A stretch of 6,537 nt of DNA, from the NCBI GenBank assembly GCA_009926195.1, contig RFPK01000118.1, forward strand, positions 1 to 6,537. Reading direction: 5' to 3'. This document shows positions 1 through 5,622 of the stretch, piece by piece. Source of the DNA: Synechococcaceae bacterium WB4_1_0192 (GTDB lineage Bacteria > Cyanobacteriota > Cyanobacteriia > PCC-6307 > Cyanobiaceae). A program made the translations under genes and the position numbers. Position 1 is the first letter of the stretch; each line of letters begins with the position of its first letter. The notes beneath the pieces are model-generated. The model was not told the DNA's origin. It did no database searches and saw nothing but the letters and a program-made list of their open reading frames with translations.

Positions 1-288
1 GTGTCGGCCGGCCACGGGCACCTGTTTCACCAGTTCCTCTCACCGCGCTCCAACCAGCGCCAAGACGCCTACGGCGGCGACCTGCACGGGCGGCTCAGAC
101 TGCTGGCCGAGATCTGCCAGGCGGTGCGGCAAAGCTGCGGTGCAGGCTTCATCATCGGCGTCAAGCTGCCAGGTGATGACGGCGTGCCCGGTGGCATCGA
201 CGAGCAGCAGGCCGGCCAGATCGCGCAAACGCTGGTCGCGCAAGTGGCGATCGACTACCTCACCTACTGCCAAGGCTCGCACCACCGC
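1..288 (+). pseudogene. Fragment of Old Yellow Enzyme-family flavin oxidoreductase (TIM-barrel part)
   Basis: This frame is open from the window edge, so the true start lies upstream; the GTG at base 1 is probably an internal Val. The peptide has the signature stretch of the NADH:flavin oxidoreductase barrel: GHGHLFHQFLSP, then a YGG motif followed by an R-L-R-L-L run, then GVKLPGDD and DYLTYCQGSHHR. In the family this region belongs to the middle of an FMN-binding barrel of about 370 residues in two-domain enzymes of the 2,4-dienoyl-CoA reductase / N-methylproline demethylase type. Similarity stops abruptly after about base 288. The frame stays open to 594, but from there it only mirrors a minus-strand coding piece. 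The rest of the barrel and the Fe-S cysteine cluster expected downstream are absent. Substrate cannot be inferred. I read this as a gene fragment left by a rearrangement or an assembly chimera. Confidence 0.7.
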
Positions 289-567
289 ATCGGGCTGCCA
301 GGCCATTACATCGGCGGCGGTGGCCGCTTGACCCAATTGAAATTGAACACCCAGGCGCTGCGCGCTGATCCATTGGTGGTCGTAGATGCTCGACATCGAC
401 TCGCCCAGCGGCAACTGGGCCAAGAGCCAGGCCTTGCCACCGACCTGGGCCGAGCGCCCCCAGACCTTGACCTGGTGCCCGCGCGCGGCCGCAGTCAACG
501 CCGCCTGCAGTCCGGCAATGCCGGCGCCCACCACCGCCACATCACAACGGCTGGTCATGGGCGGCAT
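274..567 (-). pseudogene. Fragment of FAD/NAD(P)-binding Rossmann domain, likely from the same OYE-family oxidoreductase
   Basis: Reading leftwards from ATG 565-567 or ATG 556-558, the peptide starts with CDVAVVGAGIAGLQAA, a dinucleotide-binding GxGxxG motif. It continues with ARGHQVKVWGRSAQVGGKAW, then a GESMSSIYDHQ stretch, and ends at QPDAVVRA, where the family normally has AVVxATG. This pattern is typical of the C-terminal domain of two-domain OYE enzymes, downstream of the FMN barrel. Here it lies on the opposite strand from the barrel fragment and is cut after about 95 residues. Beyond base 274 the open frame continues to base 40, but only as antisense of the barrel. No Shine-Dalgarno sequence precedes either ATG, so translation as a separate gene is doubtful. 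A short stand-alone flavoprotein is possible but would lack most of its domain. Confidence 0.65.
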
Positions 568-595
568 GCTGGCAGGAGAGACGTCGCGGCGTGAG

Positions 596-1534
596 ATGAA
601 CCCGAAGCGTCTCACCACCTGGCTGCGGCGGGAGCTGGGGCTGGAGCTGCAGGCGATGGCGCCGGTGGGAGGCGGCTGCATCCACAGCGCCTGGTGCCTG
701 AAGCTCCAGGGTGGCCGCCGCCTGTTCGCCAAGAGCAACCGTGCCGAGCTGCTGCCGGTCCTGGAGGCCGAGGCGGAAGGTCTGCGGGCGCTGGCTGCCG
801 TGGCTGAAGCGGCCACGACGGAGCCGGCGAAGCCAGCGCTGACCGCACCACCACTGACCGTGCCGCCGCCGCTGCAACTGACGGAGCTGGACGGCGAGGT
901 CCTGCTGCTGCTGCCCTGGCTGGAGCTGAGCAGCCGCCCGCAGGCTGCCGATGCAACCTGGCGACAGCTTGGGGGACAGCTGGCGCAGCTGCACCGCCGC
1001 AGCCTTGAGGGTCACGACGGCCGCTTCGGCTGGCACCGGGACAACTGGATCGGCTCAGCGCCGCAGCGCAACGGCTGGGACGACGACTGGGGGCATTTCT
1101 TCGCGCAGTGGCGGCTGGCACCGCAACTGCGCTGGGCCGTCGCCGCCGGCCAACGCCTGGAGGGATCAGATGCGCTGCTTGAGCTGGTGCCGCACTGGTT
1201 GCGGGGGCACGGCGCCGAACCCTGCCTGGTGCATGGCGACCTGTGGAGCGGCAATGCCGGTCTGCTGGCGGGCGGCGGCGGCGCCGTGTTCGATCCAGCG
1301 GTGTACCGGGGCGACCGGGAGGTGGACCTGGCCATGGCCCGGATGTTCGGTGGCTTCCCGGAGCCGTTCTTCGCCGGCTACCAGGCCGGGTGGCCCCTGG
1401 CGGCAGGCCACGGGCGAAGGCAGGAGGTCTACAACTTGTATCACCTGCTCAACCACGCCAACCTGTTCGGCGGGGGCTACTGGCGCCAGGTTGAACGCGG
1501 CATTCAGAATCTGCTGCGATCAATCGACCCCTGA
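596..1534 (+). CDS. Fructosamine kinase family protein (protein deglycation kinase)
   Basis: A 312-residue protein with an aminoglycoside-phosphotransferase-like kinase fold. The fructosamine/ketosamine-3-kinase family phosphorylates sugar adducts on lysines, which then detach, so the likely role is cytosolic repair of glycated proteins. Visible in order: VGGGCIH (residues 24-30), the likely ATP-site Lys46 in FAKSN, LLLLPWLEL (103-111), FGWHRDNWIG, the catalytic loop HGDLWSGN (213-220), and the metal-binding DPAVYRGDREVDLA beginning at Asp233. The C-terminal YNLYHLLNHANLFGGGY is typical of the family. ATG 596 is chosen because the family match begins there; a GGAGAG at 575-580 is a rather distant ribosome site. 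The frame is open upstream to 386, but that part mirrors the oxidoreductase fragment. An Ala/Thr/Pro-rich stretch at about residues 67-92 looks like an insertion in the N-lobe. The physiological substrate is not known from sequence. Confidence 0.93.
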   Translation: MNPKRLTTWLRRELGLELQAMAPVGGGCIHSAWCLKLQGGRRLFAKSNRAELLPVLEAEAEGLRALAAVAEAATTEPAKPALTAPPLTVPPPLQLTELDGEVLLLLPWLELSSRPQAADATWRQLGGQLAQLHRRSLEGHDGRFGWHRDNWIGSAPQRNGWDDDWGHFFAQWRLAPQLRWAVAAGQRLEGSDALLELVPHWLRGHGAEPCLVHGDLWSGNAGLLAGGGGAVFDPAVYRGDREVDLAMARMFGGFPEPFFAGYQAGWPLAAGHGRRQEVYNLYHLLNHANLFGGGYWRQVERGIQNLLRSIDP

Positions 1535-1626
1535 AGGACGATCCCGGGAAGCTCCGATCCAGGGATGACGCGATGGTGCTGAGGCTGCGAAGCCCGGAAG
1601 GACCAAGTCTCCGCAGCCCATGCACC

Positions 1627-1645
1627 GATCAGGGAGCGCCTGATC
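1627..1645. terminator. Small hairpin between convergent genes, overlapping the CAAD stop
   Basis: A perfect 7-bp stem, GATCAGG at 1627-1633 and CCTGATC at 1639-1645, surrounds a 5-base loop. It lies between the fructosamine kinase gene and the convergent CAAD gene and overlaps the latter's stop codon (1644-1646). No T-run follows on either strand, so it is not a classical intrinsic terminator. A role in ending transcription or stabilising mRNA is inference. The rest of the 1535-1643 gap shows nothing I can name. Confidence 0.35.
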
Positions 1646-2021
1646 AGCCCAGATACTCCTTGCGCAGGGTCTGGACCTTGGTGATGACGGCCGAGCGCTT
1701 TTCGCTGGTGGTGAGGTTCTGCCAGCTCCACTGACCCACCACCACCAGGCCGAGCAGCTCCAGCAGACCGGGAACCACGGGCAGGAGATTGATGGTGTCA
1801 AGCACGCCCTTGATCAACACCTGAGCGACGATCACCACCACCAGGATGCCCACGGCCTTGCCGATGCGGCCCATCTGGGTCCAGTCGACCTGGTCGAGAG
1901 TGCTGTTGACCTTGCCGATGATTTCGCTGTAACGCTCACTGAAGCTCGCCCCTGCTTCTTCGCTGGGAGCGGCGACCTGTTCCTTCAGATCGGTGTTGTC
2001 GTCGGTCATCAGGAGGGTCAT
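1644..2021 (-). CDS. CAAD-domain membrane protein (CURT1-like)
   Basis: A 125-residue protein. Residues 1-25 are acidic and probably disordered. Residues 26-52 (SERYSEIIGKV and following) look like an amphipathic helix. Two hydrophobic segments follow, about 53-71 and 80-97, joined by a tight turn at LPVVPG. The tail, SEKRSAVITKVQTLRKEYLG, looks like a second amphipathic helix. This is the CAAD layout (cyanobacterial aminoacyl-tRNA synthetase appended domain), shared with plant CURT1 proteins that bend thylakoid membranes. Here the domain is free-standing with no synthetase attached, so thylakoid or other inner-membrane placement is the likely role. ATG 2021 is chosen because GGAG (2033-2036, minus strand) lies 11 bases upstream; ATG 2009 is possible but has no such site. 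It is divergent from the peptidase gene, with a 31-bp gap. Confidence 0.9.
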   Translation of the reverse strand: MTLLMTDDNTDLKEQVAAPSEEAGASFSERYSEIIGKVNSTLDQVDWTQMGRIGKAVGILVVVIVAQVLIKGVLDTINLLPVVPGLLELLGLVVVGQWSWQNLTTSEKRSAVITKVQTLRKEYLG

Positions 2022-2052
2022 GGCGTTTTTTTCTCCGCCATAAGGTATCTGG
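2022..2052. promoter_or_regulatory. 31-bp spacer between divergent genes, holding both ribosome sites
   Basis: This short gap separates the CAAD gene (leftwards) from the peptidase gene (rightwards). On the minus strand GGAG sits 11 bases before ATG 2021, followed by an A-run (seven T at 2026-2032 on the plus strand). On the plus strand AAGG (2042-2045) sits 7 bases before GTG 2053. The gap is too short to hold two full promoters, so at least one promoter must lie inside the opposite gene. I see no confident -10/-35 pair. Confidence 0.45.
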
Positions 2053-2733
2053 GTGAGTGCACCAACGCCAGCCACCCTGCGCACAGATCGGCATTGCCTG
2101 ATCGTTCTGGAGCGTGTGCTCCTGGCTGCCTCGCCCCGGGAAGGCTGCGCCCTGCTACTGGGGCGACAAATGGGCTCAACCCTGCTGCTGGAACGGATCT
2201 GGCCTTGCTGCAACAGCTGGCAACCCGCCGAGGAGCGCCCGTGGCGCTTCCTGATCGATCCGCGGGAACAGCTGCTGGCCCAGCGCTGGGCCCGGGAGCG
2301 GGACGCGCTGGTGCTCGGCGCAGCCCACAGCCATCCGAGCAGCGCGGCGATTCCCTCGGCCCGCGATCTGAGCCTCTGCTGCGGGCCGACGCTGATGCTG
2401 ATCCGCAGCGGGCTCGACGCTGCTGACGGCAGGAGACAGCCGCAGCCCGATCGGGACCTGATCCAGCCGCTGCGGGCCTGGTGGCTGCCGGAGCAGGCCG
2501 GCTGGGCAGACGACCGCGGCCCAGGCCAAGGCGCTGACGAGGCCGTCCCCCGCCCCCGGGGCCGGAAGTGGGCATGGAGGGGCAGAAGCGCCTCAAGGCC
2601 TCCTCGGTGCTGTGCGTGGGCACAGGCGGCCTCGGCTCACCGCTGCTGCTCTACCTGGCCGCCGCCGGCGTGGGCCGGATCGGCATCGTCGATTTCGACG
2701 TGGTGGACCACTCGAACCTGCAGCGGCAGGTGA
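2053..2733 (+). CDS. M67 (JAMM/MPN) family metallopeptidase, C-terminus probably misframed
   Basis: The protein carries the JAMM zinc-protease motif: catalytic Glu30 in REGCALLLG, then His92-Ser-His94 followed by seven residues, Ser102 and Asp105 (HSHP...PSARD). These positions fit a zinc-dependent peptidase that cleaves next to a C-terminal glycine or an isopeptide bond. Family-like sequence runs to about residue 147 (RAWWLPE). Residues from about 155 to the stop are Arg/Trp/Ser-rich and include the out-of-frame translation of the MoeB N-terminus, which overlaps by 166 bases. The natural protein is therefore probably about 150-165 residues, with a frame change or deletion near 2535-2561. GTG 2053 is supported by AAGG 7 bases upstream. 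In related proteins this peptidase works with ThiF/MoeB-type E1 enzymes on ubiquitin-like sulfur carriers; the adjacent gene suggests the same. The substrate is unknown. Confidence 0.8.
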   Translation: MSAPTPATLRTDRHCLIVLERVLLAASPREGCALLLGRQMGSTLLLERIWPCCNSWQPAEERPWRFLIDPREQLLAQRWARERDALVLGAAHSHPSSAAIPSARDLSLCCGPTLMLIRSGLDAADGRRQPQPDRDLIQPLRAWWLPEQAGWADDRGPGQGADEAVPRPRGRKWAWRGRSASRPPRCCAWAQAASAHRCCSTWPPPAWAGSASSISTWWTTRTCSGR

Positions 2734-3659
2734 TCCACGGCACCAGCTGGGTGGGCAAACCGAAGATCGAATCAGCCAAGGCGCGCATCCTCGAGATCAA
2801 CCCCCATTGCCAGGTGGATCTCTACGAAACGGCGCTCAGCAGCGACAACGCCCTGGAGATCATCCGCCCGTACGACATCGTCTGCGACGGCACGGACAAC
2901 TTCCCCACCCGCTACCTGGTCAACGACGCCTGCGTGCTGCTGGGCAAGCCGAACGTCTACGGCTCGATCTTCCGCTTCGAGGGTCAGGCCACGGTGTTCA
3001 ACCTGGATGCGGAGAGCCCCAACTACCGCGACCTGTTCCCCGAGCCGCCGCCGGCGGGCATGGTGCCCTCCTGCGCCGAGGGCGGCGTGGTCGGCGTACT
3101 GCCCGGAATCATCGGCGTGATCCAGGCCACCGAGGCCGTGAAGATCATCACCGGCATCGGCACCACCCTGAGCGGGCGGCTGCTGCTGTTCGATGCCCTG
3201 GGCATGAAGTTCCGTGAGCTGAAGCTGCGGCCCAACCCCGAGCGCCCGGTGATCGACAGGCTGATCGACTACCAGGAGTTCTGCGGCGTGGGCGGCACCG
3301 CCCCCGGCCAGGAGGAAGCCGGTGCGGTGGACAGCATCAGCGTCAGCGAGCTCAAGGCCCTGCTCGATGGCGACACCAGCGGCATCGCCCTGATCGATGT
3401 GCGCAACCCACCTGAGGCCGAGATCGGCGTGATCCCCGGCGCCACGCTGATCCCCCTCGATCAGATCGAGAACGGCACGGCGATCGAGCGGGTGCGCGAA
3501 CTGGCCGCCGGCAAGACGCTCTACGCCCACTGCAAGCTGGGTGGTCGCAGCGCCAAGGCCCTGATCGCCCTCAAGCGCCACGGCATCGAGGGCATCAACG
3601 TGGCCGGCGGCATCGACGCCTGGAGCCAGGAGGTGGATCCCTCCGTGCCGCGCTACTGA
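2568..3659 (+). CDS. moeB: MoeB/ThiF-type adenylyltransferase with C-terminal rhodanese domain
   Basis: An E1-like enzyme that adenylates the C-terminal glycine of a sulfur carrier such as MoaD or ThiS, with a rhodanese domain to deliver sulfur; cytosolic. Counting from GTG 2568 (363 residues): nucleotide motif GTGGLGS (18-24), DFDVVDHSNLQRQ (42-54) with the Arg finger at 53, CDGTDN (106-111), conserved Cys169 in PSCAEGG, and a rhodanese domain at about 257-363 with active-site Cys322 in CKLGGRSA. The paired CxxC zinc cysteines of E. coli MoeB are not seen: YRDLF and EFCGV stand where they would be. The usual N-terminal helix (an RYxRHLxLPE-type stretch) is missing; only PEVGMEG remains in frame, preceded by a stop at 2535. 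GTG 2568 and ATG 2574 are both possible starts, neither with a strong ribosome site. The gene may be truncated or frameshifted at its 5' end. Role in molybdopterin synthesis versus other sulfur carriers is unresolved. Confidence 0.88.
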   Translation: MGMEGQKRLKASSVLCVGTGGLGSPLLLYLAAAGVGRIGIVDFDVVDHSNLQRQVIHGTSWVGKPKIESAKARILEINPHCQVDLYETALSSDNALEIIRPYDIVCDGTDNFPTRYLVNDACVLLGKPNVYGSIFRFEGQATVFNLDAESPNYRDLFPEPPPAGMVPSCAEGGVVGVLPGIIGVIQATEAVKIITGIGTTLSGRLLLFDALGMKFRELKLRPNPERPVIDRLIDYQEFCGVGGTAPGQEEAGAVDSISVSELKALLDGDTSGIALIDVRNPPEAEIGVIPGATLIPLDQIENGTAIERVRELAAGKTLYAHCKLGGRSAKALIALKRHGIEGINVAGGIDAWSQEVDPSVPRY

Positions 3660-3667
3660 GCGACGGC

Positions 3668-3704
3668 CCGCTGCAGGCCCTGCTCTGTGCCCGGCCTGCA
3701 GCGG
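3668..3704. terminator. Strong hairpin between convergent moeB and MscS-type gene
   Basis: A perfect 12-bp inverted repeat, CCGCTGCAGGCC at 3668-3679 and GGCCTGCAGCGG at 3693-3704, encloses a 13-base loop. It begins 9 bases after the moeB stop and ends 13 bases before the stop of the convergent channel gene, so it could end transcripts from both sides. It has no T-run, as is often seen in GC-rich cyanobacteria. The hairpin itself is seen directly; terminator function is inferred from placement. Confidence 0.65.
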
Positions 3705-3716
3705 AGACCAGGCCAT

Positions 3717-5528
3717 TCAACTGATGCGTTCCTGATCGCGCTGCTCCAGCTCACGCAGGATCGGCAACAGACGCAGGAGCAGTTGCTCACGCAACAGCAG
3801 GACATCTGCCTTGCTGATGGCGACGTCCCATTGACCAGCCACGTGCAGTTGAAACCCGCCTGCATCGGGTACGAGCTCCACACAGGAGTCCTGCAACTGA
3901 GGCATCGCCTCCAGTTCGCTGCGCACGGCGGCAAGCTGCGCAGCCGTCGTGGCTGGCTCCAGCCCCCGCAGCGGCAACGACCACAGCAAACGGGTGCCGG
4001 AGCGGAAGCGATGGTTCACCACAACCGAATCCGCCACCTGGGAATTGGGAATCGCCAGGATCGAACCATCAGCCTGCTGGATTCGCATGGAACGCATACC
4101 GAGCGAGCGGATCCGACCCTTGATTTCGCCGGATTTGCTGGTGCCTATGGTGCAGGCATCACCTGATTTGATCTGACCATCAAACAGCAGGCTGAAACCA
4201 TCGGCCACATCTCGAATCAGCTGCTGTGTCCCCAATGAAATCGCCAACGCCGGCACCGATGAAAGTGCCAGCAGTGTCAGCGACGTCACGCCCAGATCAC
4301 GACCCATGGCAATCAACGCCATGACCGCAGCAAGCAGGCCAAGGATCCGACAGAGCGTGAGGATCTGACCAGCACCCTGGCGTCGCGAGACGGCAGGAGG
4401 TGCACCAAGCACACCCACAGTCGCCAACAGACTCCGGCTGCGCACCGCGAGCATCTGGCCAACCACCTCCGCCAATAGGTACAGCAACAGCGCCTGCAGG
4501 AGACCCTGCAAAACGCGACTCACCACCAAAGCGGCTACCTCGGCAGGACCAATCAGGTTGATCCACTGAATCGCGAACCACTCCCACCCGGCCACCAACA
4601 GCGAGGCCAGGTCAACGGTGAGCAAGGCCAATCCGGGAATCCAGGGCCCCTCGATCGCAGCGAAACGGCGATGCAGCTGCCGCAGCCGCCAGAGCAGCCA
4701 GCCCATGAACAACAACAGAACCAGAGAGCCAAGGATCAACAGGATCCACTGCAAAGGCGACTGACCAGCAATCGGCTGCAGCAACACATGCCTGACGGAT
4801 GGCGGCAACCGAAAAAACAACTTGGGAGGCACCGCGCCACCCGGAACCAGCGCCCAGTAAACGAACAGGTCGGCCCCATAGCGATGGCGCAACTCTGGAC
4901 TCCAGCGGAAGATCTGTTCAAAATCCTCCGCCACCTGCTGCAGGGTGTAGGAGGTGAAGAGAAAATCGCCGGAACTGCAACGCCGGCAGGCGTGAAAGCC
5001 ATCGGCACCAGGATCACGAATCGCAGCCAGGCTGATCGGGGTATCGGGAATCGTCCAGCTCAGGATGTGATCACGCTTGACCTGCTGCTGGTCCGGCAGG
5101 ACCAGACCCGGCTGCTGGCTGAGGTCGTAGAGCAACACGCTGCGCAGCATCAGCATCGTGGCCACGCCACTCATCTCGCGCAGGGCAGGGGGGACATGGC
5201 TGAGATCCAGCGCCTGAGTCGCCTGCTCCAGCTCATCGATGGCACCGGCGACACGCCGGTTCACAGCCGCCGAATAAAACCAACCCGGCTCGGCCACTCC
5301 CTCACGGATGGCAGCGCGAATGGCACTCTCCGCCCGGGCCGTCAGATCCAGGAAGCGGTCAATGGTCTGTGCCGGTGATGGCCCAGGAACCTTGCGCAGG
5401 ACCCCTGGTGCCGCCAATCCTGCCGGTACCAGCCCTGGCACCAGCACCAGCCAGAGGCTGAGCAGGCCGGCCAGCGCCAGCGCCATCGGCCGCCGCCGTC
5501 TGGGGTGCGACCAAGAGCCCACGCCCAA
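3717..5528 (-). CDS. MscS-family mechanosensitive ion channel with exported N-terminal domain
   Basis: A 603-residue membrane protein counted from TTG 5528. MscS-type channels open under membrane tension and release solutes on osmotic downshift. Residues 1-40 look like a signal peptide: basic RRRRP, a hydrophobic core at 16-38 and an AGLAAPG cut region. Residues 41-258 would be periplasmic and include a CRRC pair (181-184). Hydrophobic segments lie at about 260-279, 298-322, 330-360 and 388-408. The pore-lining helix and MscS core follow (about 413-505): TLLALSSVPALAISLGTQQ, FDGQIKSGDACTIG, then GSILAIPNSQV. The C-terminal tail (about 515-603) is a cytoplasmic alpha/beta region. A start at ATG 5486 (residue 15) would remove the basic n-region, so TTG 5528 or GTG 5522 is preferred; no ribosome site is clear. 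The gene is visibly less GC-rich than its neighbours. The specific ion or stimulus is not known. Confidence 0.9.
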   Translation of the reverse strand: MGVGSWSHPRRRRPMALALAGLLSLWLVLVPGLVPAGLAAPGVLRKVPGPSPAQTIDRFLDLTARAESAIRAAIREGVAEPGWFYSAAVNRRVAGAIDELEQATQALDLSHVPPALREMSGVATMLMLRSVLLYDLSQQPGLVLPDQQQVKRDHILSWTIPDTPISLAAIRDPGADGFHACRRCSSGDFLFTSYTLQQVAEDFEQIFRWSPELRHRYGADLFVYWALVPGGAVPPKLFFRLPPSVRHVLLQPIAGQSPLQWILLILGSLVLLLFMGWLLWRLRQLHRRFAAIEGPWIPGLALLTVDLASLLVAGWEWFAIQWINLIGPAEVAALVVSRVLQGLLQALLLYLLAEVVGQMLAVRSRSLLATVGVLGAPPAVSRRQGAGQILTLCRILGLLAAVMALIAMGRDLGVTSLTLLALSSVPALAISLGTQQLIRDVADGFSLLFDGQIKSGDACTIGTSKSGEIKGRIRSLGMRSMRIQQADGSILAIPNSQVADSVVVNHRFRSGTRLLWSLPLRGLEPATTAAQLAAVRSELEAMPQLQDSCVELVPDAGGFQLHVAGQWDVAISKADVLLLREQLLLRLLPILRELEQRDQERIS

Positions 5529-5622
5529 CCCACCACAACTGGGTGGAACCTACCCAGCAGACAGGTGCAGGGCAAGCGACGCAAGGGCCTCGTGAGCGGG
5601 AGCTCCGGCGCTGCCGCAGGCT

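Noticed and set aside
386..595. In-frame upstream extension of the fructosamine kinase to 386
   Set aside because: The extra 70 residues are antisense to the Rossmann fragment and do not resemble the kinase family; the family match starts at ATG 596.
40..816. One 258-residue minus-strand oxidoreductase gene
   Set aside because: Only about 274-567 looks like real protein; the left part is antisense to the OYE barrel and the right part is antisense to the kinase.
2053..3659. Anti-phage system of the E1/JAB type (for example CBASS or Bil-like)
   Set aside because: No cyclase, E2-like protein or effector is present. The E1 has a rhodanese domain and MoeB-like motifs, and the neighbours are housekeeping genes.
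2772..3716. Long open frame on the minus strand across moeB
   Set aside because: It is a GC-rich shadow of a well-supported gene and has no recognisable motif.
4671..5378. Long open frame on the plus strand inside the MscS-type gene
   Set aside because: Composition is Gln/Arg/His-rich without motifs, and the opposite strand encodes a clear channel protein.
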